Source: Entamoeba invadens IP1 (Eukaryota > Evosea > Mastigamoebida > Endamoebidae). Taken from it: 64,000 bases of DNA. Below the pieces are notes generated by a model. That model had not been told where the DNA came from. It saw only the letters and a list, made by a program, of their open reading frames with translations, and did no database searches. The position numbers and the translations under genes were made by a program. The DNA lies in the NCBI RefSeq assembly GCF_000330505.1, contig NW_004440426.1, positions 293,094 through 357,093 of the forward strand. Reading direction: 5' to 3'. Of this stretch, positions 39,331 to 50,470 are shown piece after piece (position 1 is the stretch's first letter; each line of letters begins with the position of its first letter).

Positions 39331-40307
39331 CTTGTATTTATAATACGAGTTCTCTCTATTTACAACTAGTAATTGAAATTAATGTGATTTCTCTTCAAAT
39401 CATAGACACTGAAGGGTCTGACAAATTATCGGGAAAGTAATGTAATATTTCAACTTACTTTGTTATACCAAGTTTTTATTATTAGTTAAACTATTTGTTT
39501 GATTTGATATCATATTCTTTTAAATTGTATATAAACGTTCGTTATGAAAAAATTATGGATTTGATTAGATGTTTGTTATTAGTATAATTAATAAGTTTAT
39601 ATGGTTTTTCTTTATTCAAAACAAATTTCATTTTTTATTCTATTTTACTATCTAAAAATTAGATAATTAAAATATAGTAGGTAATATAGTTAATTGATAG
39701 TTATAATTTAAAATATAATTTTATGATACAAAAATCGATGTTTGTTAAGTTTATTGATACATCTTACGCCACTAACCAGTTCTGCGGTGCATAAATTAAC
39801 ATAAATGCCCTTGTTTTATTACTGGAAGTTTTTTCTTCTGTTTTTTATATCACCAAAACAAATCACAAATTATTGTTAATTTTATTATTTTTCTATAGTA
39901 TAATTAATATATGTTTTTATTTTCCATTAATTTGGTCAACCCTAAAAAAACAATTTAAGTATCAGGGTTTATTAACTTAAAATCAACTGATACCAACAAT
40001 ATAGTTTACTTAACCAGTGTTAAATAGTTAATTGTCATCACAAGTGAGTAATCAGTAATAGTGTTGCAATTTTAATAATAATCAGAAACCATCCAATATA
40101 CAAACAAATTATTTTTAAATTCATTCATTAAAAAATGAACATTCCAACTTGGCACGTTGATTGGTTGTATATATTTTAATTAATTCAAAACCAAAATCAA
40201 AACAATAAGTTGATATTTTTAAACAAAAAAACAACGAGTCGTCTATTTTAAGAATTTCCCCAAACATAAATAATTTCTTGATAATAAAAAAGTGGGTGTA
40301 AAAACTA
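39331..40307. other. AT-rich spacer, nothing recognised
   Basis: Nearly 1 kb. One mixed-composition patch at about 39765-39800 (CACTAACCAGTTCTGCGGTG) stands out but has no ORF, tRNA-like fold or box motif that I can see. The frame at 40121-40339 is random A/T sequence. Confidence 0.4.
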
Positions 40308-40616
40308 TTAGCAAAACAGGAGATAGAGAAGACACACAATGATGAATGTGATAAAATACACCAAAAACATGTAGAGTGATACGGTCGACCACATTTTTTC
40401 GTTTTTGAATGTCGTTTGTTTGTAGAGAATATAATTCACAATCCACACTATTGGCATCATGAATCCAAAGACAAATAGAATGAGTGGGATAGTTGATCCT
40501 TTAACGTTGACTTGAACGTCTTCTTGCGTACTTGCTACGCCAACTTCTTCTACATTGGTATTATCTTTGCCAACATCCGCTTTGTCTTGTAACTCGGTAT
40601 ATTTTATATTCGACAT
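40308..40616 (-). CDS. small two-helix membrane protein
   Basis: A 102-residue protein with a polar N-terminal 40 residues and two hydrophobic helices: STIPLILFVFGFMMPIVWIV (about 41-60) and VSLYMFLVYFITFIIVCLLY (about 79-98). Between them is a basic loop KQTTFKNEK. The Gly-Phe-x-x-Pro..W pattern in helix 1 recalls small fungal and protist membrane proteins of unknown role. No signal peptide; the N-terminus is probably cytosolic. It shares a spacer with the divergent 1702-residue repeat gene. Family not recognised. Confidence 0.6.
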   Translation of the reverse strand: MSNIKYTELQDKADVGKDNTNVEEVGVASTQEDVQVNVKGSTIPLILFVFGFMMPIVWIVNYILYKQTTFKNEKMWSTVSLYMFLVYFITFIIVCLLYLLFC

Positions 40617-40984
40617 TTATCGTTTTTAAGTTCCCCATCATTTTACACCCTTTTCTTCTTTTGGGTTCACATCTAAAACTCTGGAAAAATGGCTTTTTAT
40701 TGCCATTGTCATTTACTATCTATTTATCATAAATTTATCATAAATTTATTATAAAAAACATTTGTGTATTTCAATGATTTTAATTAACGAGCTGGTTGTA
40801 TTTAATATTTTGATATCATTTTTTAGAACTTTTTAATACTATTACATGTAATTTTACATATTCAGAAAAACTCGTTAATTAAACAATTGAGTAATTTAAT
40901 CGTTAAATTATGATATGGGTATCAACAAAGTTAAAATAAATAGTGACCAAAAAAGTGTTAAGGAGTCAAACTCAAAAATACAAC
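40617..40984. other. AT-rich divergent spacer
   Basis: 368 bases, A/T-rich, presumably two promoters. An open frame from GTG 40943 joins the downstream gene but there is no ATG before 40985. Confidence 0.35.
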
Positions 40985-43900
40985 ATGTCAGAAAGTGATG
41001 GTCGGACTGACACTTGGCTCCAGTCCACCAAAGAGAAATGTGTAGTTGCGATGCGTCGAGGCGATGGAGAACTCAGTAAAGAACTTCACATTCAAATTTT
41101 GTTATCATCAAATACAAAACAAAACTTGAACCAGTACACTGCGTTGGTAGAAATTATATTGCCCTTTGTCACGACGAAAAAGTCGATGGAGGTTACAACC
41201 CCCTTTCAAATAATTTGGTTCTATAAGATGTACACACACTTTTTGTGTTCATTATTAGACAACGCATTTCCATCCACACAAAGGTCGTATATCGTCGCAT
41301 CAAAAGCTCTTTTCTTTTTACTCAAAACAAGTGTTATGATATCACAGAAACACATAGTAACACTTTGGGAGCATATTGTTAACTGTTTCAAAACGAGAAA
41401 AACAGTAGACTTTCTGACAACAGTGTCTTCAACACTTTCGGAGCTTTACAATTTGACGATCACTATACCTGAAATTGACTCGGTCCTTTTAAACGTCTCG
41501 TTTGATCAAATGGTGTCTGTGTCGTCGTCACAAGAACGCAGCGCTGTTGTCGAGTTTTTTAGAATCATCTCGACATATAACCAGAACCAATTTACCAATT
41601 CAGTATCTGTTGCAATGAGCATCGTCGAGCCGCTTGTTGCTAACACTGAAATAGCTCAAATTTGTAACAGAGAATATGTGGATGGAATGGCTCACATTCT
41701 CAATAACATAGATGTCTATGGAAAAGACCTTCAAATGGAGAATGTGGACGTGAGTGGAGTCGTCTTATTCTTCACTGAACTACTGAAAGAGGATTTTCGA
41801 TTTTTTAGTCTGTACAACTACTCGATTGTATTCATGACAGTCGGCCTTATTGGGTTTGGATTGAAATCTTCGCAAGTAGATTCCGTCGACTTAATTTGTT
41901 CTTTTCTCAAGCTTGAAGTTGACGATACCAACGAGAAGGTCGACAAATTACTTACAAATGTGATAACCAACTTGTACAGCAGAATTGATTTTTCTCAAGA
42001 GGTACCAGTCACGTTATACAATTCGTTTATTACAATGACTGGTATTCTTGCGGAGAAGAAATGTTCGATATATTCTGAATTAAGTCAAAAGGGGATTTTT
42101 GATAACATTTTTAGAGTAGTGCAAAACTCAATAACGTCGCACAAAGTTAGAGGAGAAGAAATTGAAATGATGTCGAAGATTTTAATAATAAACAAACATC
42201 AAGTGGACAGAAAGTGGTGGTTATGTGAGCTCAAAAGGTGGGGGTCGTTACACTTTTTGTCTCAGTTTTTCATTACAGAAACGACTAATTTGAGGAACTG
42301 CCAAGCGGCATATTCAGCACTTGGGAATTTGATATCATTTTTGGTGTTTAGTCCAATTGAGAATTTGAGTGTGATGAAAGAGTCGCTGTACGCCTTTTTG
42401 TCGATCCCAACGACACTCCCGCCGCGAGTGAAAAGTGCTTATCTTAAGAAGTTGGAAAAAATAGAATGGGAGGATCTAATCAAATTTGATTCAATTCACA
42501 GACTTCTCCCCGTTGTTCAAGTGAAAACAATTTTGTTCAGAATCGTCCACAACTTTTTGGAAGACCCCGACGAGTTTGTGAGACAAACAGCACAGAAGAC
42601 GTTTGCTGATATAGTGTACATCACCGCTTCACAAAAACCACAAGACTTTGTATTACGCTTCTTAACAAAAACGGCATGCGAAACACAGCCACTGTTTCGC
42701 CTCACGGCACTGCAAGCGATCAATTGTGTGTTATCAAAGATGTCGGACTATTCACAGACACCTTTTCTTATTTCTCGTTCAGACAATTCACTCGGGAAGT
42801 TGAGCGAAAAGTATCTACAGATCATACATAACGAGGGAATGAATTTGATCAGGACCTCAATAGACTCTTATGGTCGCGGGGGTGGTCTGTCCATTGTGAA
42901 TGGTCTAATCTCGATTTCCGAGTGCGTTCAGTTCATCTCGCGTACGGAGACCACACTCAAAAGAGTTCCAAAATGTTATTCGGAATGTTTTACGTTTTTC
43001 AAAAGTGTGTTGTACTGTCTTATAGAAGTGATTGGAGTGAAGCAAAGTAATGTGTTTGTTGGGTATGATGAATCTCGCAAAAATGTCGTGAACTCGCCCA
43101 TTTGGGGAGTTTTGATACAACACTTGGGGGACTTAGAAATCATTTCGAAAACCGTTGAATCCCCCGTGAACACGTTAGTTCAAAAAACGATGATGGCGTT
43201 GTCGACATTAATTCGATCGTGTGGACTTGATGAAAGTGGGGTCACTGAAATGTGTAAATACGTGAGGTTATTTCGCTCTTTTTGCCCTTCAGAAAGTCTT
43301 GTGATGCTTCGTGAAATATTAGAAAGTCAGCTGGAATATCACACAATTCAAATACAAGACATGAGCAGTATTACACTTTTGTTTAAAGAATGGGATTATT
43401 GGCTTATGTATGACACTACGGTGAAATTCATTGGAAGTCGCGTTTCGTGGGGTGATATTAATGACACTTCTGTGTTACTTTTGGAAGAGTTTTTATCACG
43501 AGAAACGACCAATTTTGACTACCGATGCGCATTAATAAATTATGGCTATTTCTTTGTGAGGATTGGTGTGATAATTGGAAGCCCTCGGATGGGCGAAAGC
43601 GCAAAGATCAAAGTGACAACACAGACTCAAACAGACTATTTTGAAATTTACACAAAGCTGAAATCACAAATTGAATTCACAAACCAACGACTCTCAAAAA
43701 TCGAAGCAATTTACCCCAATAAAGTGATTCCTTCTTTTTATCAGATTCCACCAATAGATTACTCATCTTCACCAGACTTATTAGTCGAAGAATTGACTCG
43801 AATGAAAACTAAAATGTCATCGACTGTGTTTTATACCCAATTTCACGTTTACACCCTTTTAAGACTAACAGACTTGTGTATCTCGTTGTATAACAAAGTG

Positions 43901-46093
43901 TTACACACATCAACAACAACATTAATCAGTCAATGCGCAGACATATTTGGGAATATCGTGAACGAGTATTTGAGAACAAAGGACAGTGTATTAAAAGGTA
44001 CACAAAATGGGTATAATGACATTCTTAAAATGGTAGAAGATGACAAAACTCTATCGAACAAAGGACCAACAGTTGTGGAACTTAAAAAACTACGCGATTT
44101 ACTGACATCATTCCACTTGGCTTTCGACATCTTGTTAAATATTTTGGAGACTACTTTCACACATGGGAAGTACTGTAAATTAACAGTCACCCTCTTCACG
44201 TGTTGCGCCATGCAAATATTTTGGAGTATCAGGTCAAGCAGAAACACTCACCTCTTCTTTTTGAAACCAATAACTCACATCGACTTGACTTCAACATTCA
44301 TCAGACAAGTAGCCGTTGTCGCTAACTTTCCACGAATATACCGCACCGATTCTTTTGGTAAAATATTTGAAGTCGCTTATTTGTGCTCGTCGGGGATGAT
44401 CAAACAACAAGCCGCCTATTTGCAACTTAAAGATAAAAAGAAGTTTGGTCCCATCGTAGAAATGATGCGAACGGCAAATTGGTGCCACGAGACGGTCAAC
44501 GAGAATTTAAAATTTGGGACAAAAAATGTCCACAAAATCAACAAGACAGTCGCACAGATACAAAGAAAGCCGTTCGAGGTGGTCGAAGTGATTTTAAATT
44601 CGAAATTGAAGATATCAGGAAAGGTCTGCGAGCAAATGGCGTTTTTCATTTCAAAGAACCCAAAGGCATATGAAAGACTCAAAGAGAAAATACCATCTTT
44701 GCCAGACAAAAGTTGTGTCGAGTTGTTTGATTTCTTCTCAGAAAACGTTCAGAAGAATCAACAGAAATACAAACATTTGAACTATGAGAGTCCGTCGGAA
44801 GACTTTTTGGAACAATACACGGAATTGGCAAGAGACACTCCTTTCATGAGAGACTCTGCCCTTGTATCTCCAATTCCCCAACTCGAAAAATTAAAGTTGG
44901 ACGAAAAAGTTGAGAGCAGATCTGAAACTATTGAAAAGGAAAGAATAGAAAAACTCTTTACGATCATGTACTTACGAACAGATAAACGATTTTATGCCAA
45001 AATCATGAAACTCGATATACCACGAATTGTATATGCAAAAATGGTAAATATCCTCCCTTATATCCTTATTAAACATATCGACAAAATCCCTCTTTATGAT
45101 ACTAAAGGAATGATGGTGGACGTGTTGAATGATACTACACTCCTCTCAACGACTTTTTGGCAACATAAGACCCCTCCCGTGTCGTCAAGAAAAGAGGCGA
45201 TTTCTATTTTAATTAGTTTGTCGAGGTCGTTGGCTATTTCAACAATCGATTTGGCAGTGATTTCAGCACTTTTATTTGACGAATTTTGTTATACGAAAGA
45301 ACCCTTTTATTTGATATCGATAGTCTCATTCTTGTTCCGATACGACAACATCGTTTCACTTGGACTTGAAAATCCACGAATTTTGTTGACATGGGGACAG
45401 CTCCCTGTCACTACCCATTGGGGGATATTGAACAAGGAGTTGATCAAAAAGGTCGAATTGACATTTTTCACAGAAGACAACAAAATATCAAATGTTTTGG
45501 ATTCCATTCTACATGACGAAAACACGATTCAAGCAACACTCAGACTGTTGGCTTTCTTCCAAAATGTATTTGAAACGAAAAATCAAGAATTGCTATATAA
45601 GTGGTATTCCTCACATGAAATGCTTCAATCAACAAATCAAATCATTGTGGCTTACAATCAATTTTCACTTTATTTGACTCACCCAAAATGGCAAAAGGTC
45701 AACACAAAAAAATTGAAGAAATCGCGACAAGTCGGCTTCATTCTTGCCACTCACCACAACATCCCAGCTCTTCTCACTCATCAGAACGTATTCATTTATC
45801 TTTTAAAAACTCTTCTTGAAGGAATCTTCGACTGTAACTCAGACTCTATCATTTTCCTCGGAAGCATTATAGAACCTCCTATCGGGCAGTTACTCCGAAT
45901 AACAATTTCGTTTCTAGTTTCTCTTCTAGAGGCTTGCACTGTCGATGATATACCATTTTTGATCAATTTATTTGGAAAGAACATTGTTCCCAGTAGTAAA
46001 GAGGAGTTCGAAGCGTTCATTAAAAGCACGAAGACTATTTTCGTGTCAAAACTGCAGTTCATGGCGGACGCTGTCACCAAACAAACTATGTAA
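40985..46093 (+). CDS. giant helical-repeat (HEAT-like) protein, 1702 aa
   Basis: The longest gene here, one uninterrupted frame. It is helical throughout, with HEAT-like units such as FLEDPDEFVRQTAQKTFADIV (about 528-548) and LFRLTALQAINCVLSKMSD (about 564-582). No kinase, GTPase or membrane segment is visible. A basic helical region sits at about 1140-1230, and a charged segment at about 1280-1330 (ending EKVESRSETIEKERIEKLF) may be a linker before the last repeat block. Large HEAT scaffolds with this look include symplekin-, TTI1-, MMS19- and HEATR-type proteins, but I cannot assign one. The start is ATG 40985; the frame opens 14 codons earlier only with GTG. AMP-deaminase-like gene follows 288 bases later on the same strand. 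Confidence 0.7.
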   Translation: MSESDGRTDTWLQSTKEKCVVAMRRGDGELSKELHIQILLSSNTKQNLNQYTALVEIILPFVTTKKSMEVTTPFQIIWFYKMYTHFLCSLLDNAFPSTQRSYIVASKALFFLLKTSVMISQKHIVTLWEHIVNCFKTRKTVDFLTTVSSTLSELYNLTITIPEIDSVLLNVSFDQMVSVSSSQERSAVVEFFRIISTYNQNQFTNSVSVAMSIVEPLVANTEIAQICNREYVDGMAHILNNIDVYGKDLQMENVDVSGVVLFFTELLKEDFRFFSLYNYSIVFMTVGLIGFGLKSSQVDSVDLICSFLKLEVDDTNEKVDKLLTNVITNLYSRIDFSQEVPVTLYNSFITMTGILAEKKCSIYSELSQKGIFDNIFRVVQNSITSHKVRGEEIEMMSKILIINKHQVDRKWWLCELKRWGSLHFLSQFFITETTNLRNCQAAYSALGNLISFLVFSPIENLSVMKESLYAFLSIPTTLPPRVKSAYLKKLEKIEWEDLIKFDSIHRLLPVVQVKTILFRIVHNFLEDPDEFVRQTAQKTFADIVYITASQKPQDFVLRFLTKTACETQPLFRLTALQAINCVLSKMSDYSQTPFLISRSDNSLGKLSEKYLQIIHNEGMNLIRTSIDSYGRGGGLSIVNGLISISECVQFISRTETTLKRVPKCYSECFTFFKSVLYCLIEVIGVKQSNVFVGYDESRKNVVNSPIWGVLIQHLGDLEIISKTVESPVNTLVQKTMMALSTLIRSCGLDESGVTEMCKYVRLFRSFCPSESLVMLREILESQLEYHTIQIQDMSSITLLFKEWDYWLMYDTTVKFIGSRVSWGDINDTSVLLLEEFLSRETTNFDYRCALINYGYFFVRIGVIIGSPRMGESAKIKVTTQTQTDYFEIYTKLKSQIEFTNQRLSKIEAIYPNKVIPSFYQIPPIDYSSSPDLLVEELTRMKTKMSSTVFYTQFHVYTLLRLTDLCISLYNKVLHTSTTTLISQCADIFGNIVNEYLRTKDSVLKGTQNGYNDILKMVEDDKTLSNKGPTVVELKKLRDLLTSFHLAFDILLNILETTFTHGKYCKLTVTLFTCCAMQIFWSIRSSRNTHLFFLKPITHIDLTSTFIRQVAVVANFPRIYRTDSFGKIFEVAYLCSSGMIKQQAAYLQLKDKKKFGPIVEMMRTANWCHETVNENLKFGTKNVHKINKTVAQIQRKPFEVVEVILNSKLKISGKVCEQMAFFISKNPKAYERLKEKIPSLPDKSCVELFDFFSENVQKNQQKYKHLNYESPSEDFLEQYTELARDTPFMRDSALVSPIPQLEKLKLDEKVESRSETIEKERIEKLFTIMYLRTDKRFYAKIMKLDIPRIVYAKMVNILPYILIKHIDKIPLYDTKGMMVDVLNDTTLLSTTFWQHKTPPVSSRKEAISILISLSRSLAISTIDLAVISALLFDEFCYTKEPFYLISIVSFLFRYDNIVSLGLENPRILLTWGQLPVTTHWGILNKELIKKVELTFFTEDNKISNVLDSILHDENTIQATLRLLAFFQNVFETKNQELLYKWYSSHEMLQSTNQIIVAYNQFSLYLTHPKWQKVNTKKLKKSRQVGFILATHHNIPALLTHQNVFIYLLKTLLEGIFDCNSDSIIFLGSIIEPPIGQLLRITISFLVSLLEACTVDDIPFLINLFGKNIVPSSKEEFEAFIKSTKTIFVSKLQFMADAVTKQTM

Positions 46094-46381
46094 GACTCAA
46101 CTTATTAATAAAGTGGAGTCTCTGGTGCCAAAGCATCTATAGTACTATTATTATAATTATATTTATTAATACTTTTTGCTCTTTGGTTTTTTCCATTGTT
46201 TTACCAAATAGTACAATCAAAAACTATAACTTATAATACAGTTAATTACACTTTTTAACACTTTCAACTCAATACTATATGATATAGTAATTTAATTATA
46301 ATTTATTAATTCCAATTATTGAATCAGTTTATACACACTTTAACACCTTTGCCTATGATAATAAACAACTAGAAAAGTAAA

Positions 46382-49300
46382 ATGACTGAAACTCATCCAC
46401 TGACGGTCACAATCACTAATGTCGAGGCAAATGGACACACTGAAAGAATAGAAATACCACGAGCTGGACGTGACGAAGATGTGTTAGTATCGTCTCCACT
46501 ACCGCGTTCAAGGAGTCGGTCTTATTCTCGAAACAATTCGGTCAAAAACAAATTTACTAAAATATTGGACTTTACAAATACACTCAATCAGAAGGCTAAA
46601 GACATTGTAGATGACGACCGACCTATGTCCCCGTCACTTCTTGGAGACGCTGAAGTCACGATTGAACGATCGATTAATTGGGTGACGGACGAAAGAAAGA
46701 AGGCGGCTTCGATGATTCAAACTGCCTTAAAGCTTCGAACGAAGTATCAGAATGTCACATGTGAAGCACTAGAAGATAGTGTCGACATCAAGTGCAAGAA
46801 TGAAAATGGGGTATTAGTATTTCCTCCCCACTTCACTGATGGTACAGTGAATGACACCACCAAGTTCATTGATGACGAGGATGTCAGAGTTTATCAGCAA
46901 AAAGGGGTCTTTGTCGTTGAAAATGTCGTTGGGAATGTGCAGTATACCCCGCCATCATTTGATGAATATGTGAAGGACTATAACACCCTCCTCAAAATAG
47001 TCGATGACGGTCCAACGAAGACGTTTTCATCGGAAAGAATGCAAGAGATCCATCACCAATTTGAAGCACACAAAATATTGTCGATAGGCCAGTCCAAGTC
47101 CGGGAAAGACTTTTTCTCTGCGATTAAAGTGGACACCCATATCCACGCGGATTCGTTTGTGACGGAAAAGAATCTTGTGAAGTTTATTCGCGACAAGTTC
47201 AAGGAGAATGCTGTCGTGAAAATAAAAGAAGAGAACGGGAAAACAGTTGAAGAAACGTTTGACCACTTTTGCGAAAGAACTGGGATCTCGGTGGACAAAC
47301 TCACATTGAACAAAATCGGCAACGGAAGAAATAAAATCGAAGACACACTCTATTCGATATTTTTGAGGTATGACAACTCCACAGATGGAAAGTACTTTGC
47401 CGATCTCCTTAACAACTGGTTCAAGCAACTCATAGGAACAAATACATATGCTGAGTTACGACTTCAGATCTTTGGATATGGCTTGGATGAATATGTGAAA
47501 CTGGCGAAATGGGTGAAGAAGTACCATGTCAAGAGTTCACATAACAAGTGGTTGATTCAACTTCCAAGACACTTTGTATCAAGAAAAAGCAATGAAGGGG
47601 GATTCACGTTTTCGAAGTATTTGGCGAACTTTTTTGAACCACTCTTTCTGGCTTCAACGACACCAGAGAAGTACCCTGAACTCACCGAATTGCTTGAAAG
47701 TGTGTCGGGGTTTGACTCTGTGGACGACGAAGGACTCGTCGAGGCAATTACGTGGAGCGAAGTGTTTGATCCGGACAATTTCACGCAATCGACGAATCCA
47801 TCATACTTCATCTATATGTACTATTTGTATGTGAATATCACTACATTGAATCTCTATAGAATGTCTCGTGGGATGTCAACGTTTGATTTCAGACCACATA
47901 GTGGAGAGACTGGACATTATAGTCATCTGGCTGCTACATTTTTGGTTGCAAAGAGCATGTCACATGGTATCAAACTAGTTGACTCTCCGTCATTGAATTA
48001 CCTCTACTTCTTAACACAAATTGGACTGTCACTTTCACCGATGGCTAATCACTTGAAGAGTTGTAGCTACAAAAACAATCCATTTGACAACTTCTTTGTT
48101 GAGGGATTGAATGTCACACTGTCCACAGACAAACCACTGTATTATCACAGAACTCAAGACGCTCTCTTAGAGGAATATGCTATGGCGCAACAGACTTATA
48201 AATATGAAGACGCTGATATGGTGGAGATGTGTGACAATTCGATCAAGCAAAGTGGGTTCTCTGTATTAAACAAATTGAAGATGTTGCAACTGTCCAAAGG
48301 AGGTCGTTTTTCGTCGAAAAGAACGTTGTTCAGAGAGCGAATATTAAACACTGAATTTCAGATATTGGACGCACTCCAACATGAAAACAAAAATGGGCTA
48401 TTCCTCAATCTCCCTTATTCGACGGTGGACTTGAACTTCTCGACGAATGATAAGAAGGAAGTCGATGTGATGAGGAAAGTGACGTACTTTATGTCGCTTC
48501 GAGAGAAATATCTCGAAGAGTGTCCTCCGGCAATTATGACTGAGGCGGATGAGGCACAAATAGAATTGCCGACACGCGAACAACTCTTCTGTTCAATGGA
48601 AAATGGGGTGTACAATATATACAACACGCCGGACTCTGTGTGCGATATCGATAAGTTCCACCACTCGTTCATATACTGTTTTGACTGCAAGAAGAAGTTC
48701 TGCAAGAAGTGCTTTAAGCAGTCCCATAAGGACATCTACCACTCTATTAGGAAGATTCCCCAATTTCCATTTTTCCCGACCATCCCAATTGAAGGATTTT
48801 TGGATGACTATACCGAACTTGTCCGATTTTGTGCGGATGGTCCGTCGCGATCGTACTGTTACAAACAACTGAAGTGCAGAGAAGAAATATTCTTGTTACA
48901 TAAGATACTGAACAACTCACTGGAGAGTCAGGAGATGAAGAAGTTGCCGGTCGACTTTGAGAAGTGCATTAAAGTGGATTCTGTTGTTTCTGCGTCCCGA
49001 TCATTCCATCCTAAGGACTTGCTCCGGTTGATTGAGAAAAAGGTGTCAGAAGACGGGGACAGAGTGGTCTTTCCGGAGCTCAAAATTACGACGGAGAATG
49101 GGATGAAAGTGTACAAACATGTGATACTGAAGAATGCATTCCAGATATATAAAGTCAAAGAATTTTCGTTAGACAAGATGTCTGTCTCATGTGACCCATC
49201 TATGCTGCAAAGGTATGATTTGTGGGATACGAAAAACACTGTCTTTAATGTGAAAGAACTCCGCGACTTGTTCTTGACGACGAACAACTTTTTAGACGGA

Positions 49301-50356
49301 GAGTATTTCTGTGAGTTTTTGAAACAAACGCAATTCAACAAAAAGAAGATCACGTCGAATATTAAGACTGAGATGCACTTGTGTTTGTATGGGAGAAAGA
49401 TGAGCGAGTTGGAGGACATTGCGAAAATAGTGATTAAAGAGGATATCATCCGGGAGGACTCGAATAAGTTTTCCATTCAAATACCTCGAAAATATTCTGA
49501 ACTGAAAAAAGCGGGAGATGTCACATGCTTTGAAGATGTGTTGAGAAATATCTTTGAACCCATTTTCTTGTCGACATTGAATCCTGACAAATACCCTGAA
49601 CTGACTCATTTCTTAAATAATGTGGGAGCCTTTGATTGTAAAGGAGATGAAATGGAGTATGAAGGGAAATTGTCGATTGATTCATTGCCATTGCCGAGGA
49701 AGTGGAATTCACATAAGGAACCCCCTTTTGTGTATTGGATTTACTTTGTCAAAAGTAATTTGTTTGTGCTGAACAATTTGAGGAGAAGTCTGAAGATGAA
49801 TACATTTGACTTTAAACCGCATTGCGGGGAGGCGGGAGACCCAATGCATAACGCCGCAGCATTTTTGACGGCAGACTCGATTTCACATGGGAATACACTG
49901 GACAATCAAAACACACTCCAATACCTCTTCATATTGGCGAGAATTGGAATTGTGTGCTGCCCTATTTATGACAAGTTCTTGTATGACATTGTCGACCACC
50001 CTTTTTATAAATATTTCATGAGAGGAATGTTGGTCACTTTATCTACAGACTCTCCGATGCATACACACTCGACTAAAGAACCACTCGTTGAAGAGTATGC
50101 CTCAACTATAAAACAATTCAAACTGACGGCCACAGACATTGCAGAGATCACACAGAACTCCGTAACAGTCTCTTCATTCCCAGAGACACTCAAGAAGGAC
50201 TGGATGAAAGACCAAAACTTGGAACCATCAAACGTCGTCCCAGAAACACGAATTGCCTTCAGAGAAAAGTATTCACAGATTGACTTGGACACACTTTTGA
50301 AATTCAACATCGGGTCAACTCACATAGCCCAGGAGAGTAAGATCGATTTATATTAG
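46382..50356 (+). CDS. tandem double AMP-deaminase-like protein
   Basis: A 1324-residue protein with two AMP deaminase (adenosine deaminase superfamily) domains in a row. Domain 1 spans about 225-690: zinc ligands H253 and H255 in VDTHIHA, H506 and catalytic E509 in RPHSGETG, H528 in MSHG, D583 in LSTDKPL. The residue after D583, Asp in AMP deaminases (STDDP), is Lys584. Domain 2 spans about 830-1290: the HxH pair is gone (V868 and S870 in VDSVVSA), while H1147 and E1150 in KPHCGEAG, H1169 in ISHG and D1223 in STDSP remain; the following Asp is Ser1224. Between them, C766-C769-C774-C777-H782-H787 form a B-box-like zinc motif. The N-terminal 90 residues are Arg/Ser-rich. Neither half has a full canonical AMP deaminase site, so activity is doubtful. 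Confidence 0.85.
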   Translation: MTETHPLTVTITNVEANGHTERIEIPRAGRDEDVLVSSPLPRSRSRSYSRNNSVKNKFTKILDFTNTLNQKAKDIVDDDRPMSPSLLGDAEVTIERSINWVTDERKKAASMIQTALKLRTKYQNVTCEALEDSVDIKCKNENGVLVFPPHFTDGTVNDTTKFIDDEDVRVYQQKGVFVVENVVGNVQYTPPSFDEYVKDYNTLLKIVDDGPTKTFSSERMQEIHHQFEAHKILSIGQSKSGKDFFSAIKVDTHIHADSFVTEKNLVKFIRDKFKENAVVKIKEENGKTVEETFDHFCERTGISVDKLTLNKIGNGRNKIEDTLYSIFLRYDNSTDGKYFADLLNNWFKQLIGTNTYAELRLQIFGYGLDEYVKLAKWVKKYHVKSSHNKWLIQLPRHFVSRKSNEGGFTFSKYLANFFEPLFLASTTPEKYPELTELLESVSGFDSVDDEGLVEAITWSEVFDPDNFTQSTNPSYFIYMYYLYVNITTLNLYRMSRGMSTFDFRPHSGETGHYSHLAATFLVAKSMSHGIKLVDSPSLNYLYFLTQIGLSLSPMANHLKSCSYKNNPFDNFFVEGLNVTLSTDKPLYYHRTQDALLEEYAMAQQTYKYEDADMVEMCDNSIKQSGFSVLNKLKMLQLSKGGRFSSKRTLFRERILNTEFQILDALQHENKNGLFLNLPYSTVDLNFSTNDKKEVDVMRKVTYFMSLREKYLEECPPAIMTEADEAQIELPTREQLFCSMENGVYNIYNTPDSVCDIDKFHHSFIYCFDCKKKFCKKCFKQSHKDIYHSIRKIPQFPFFPTIPIEGFLDDYTELVRFCADGPSRSYCYKQLKCREEIFLLHKILNNSLESQEMKKLPVDFEKCIKVDSVVSASRSFHPKDLLRLIEKKVSEDGDRVVFPELKITTENGMKVYKHVILKNAFQIYKVKEFSLDKMSVSCDPSMLQRYDLWDTKNTVFNVKELRDLFLTTNNFLDGEYFCEFLKQTQFNKKKITSNIKTEMHLCLYGRKMSELEDIAKIVIKEDIIREDSNKFSIQIPRKYSELKKAGDVTCFEDVLRNIFEPIFLSTLNPDKYPELTHFLNNVGAFDCKGDEMEYEGKLSIDSLPLPRKWNSHKEPPFVYWIYFVKSNLFVLNNLRRSLKMNTFDFKPHCGEAGDPMHNAAAFLTADSISHGNTLDNQNTLQYLFILARIGIVCCPIYDKFLYDIVDHPFYKYFMRGMLVTLSTDSPMHTHSTKEPLVEEYASTIKQFKLTATDIAEITQNSVTVSSFPETLKKDWMKDQNLEPSNVVPETRIAFREKYSQIDLDTLLKFNIGSTHIAQESKIDLY

Positions 50357-50470
50357 TTACATTTTATCAATGAATTGAGTATTATAAGTATTATTAGATA
50401 ATAAAAAGGAATAGAAATAGAATTATATAAATAGAATAGTAGATGTATCTAAAATTAAACTATAAGCAGA

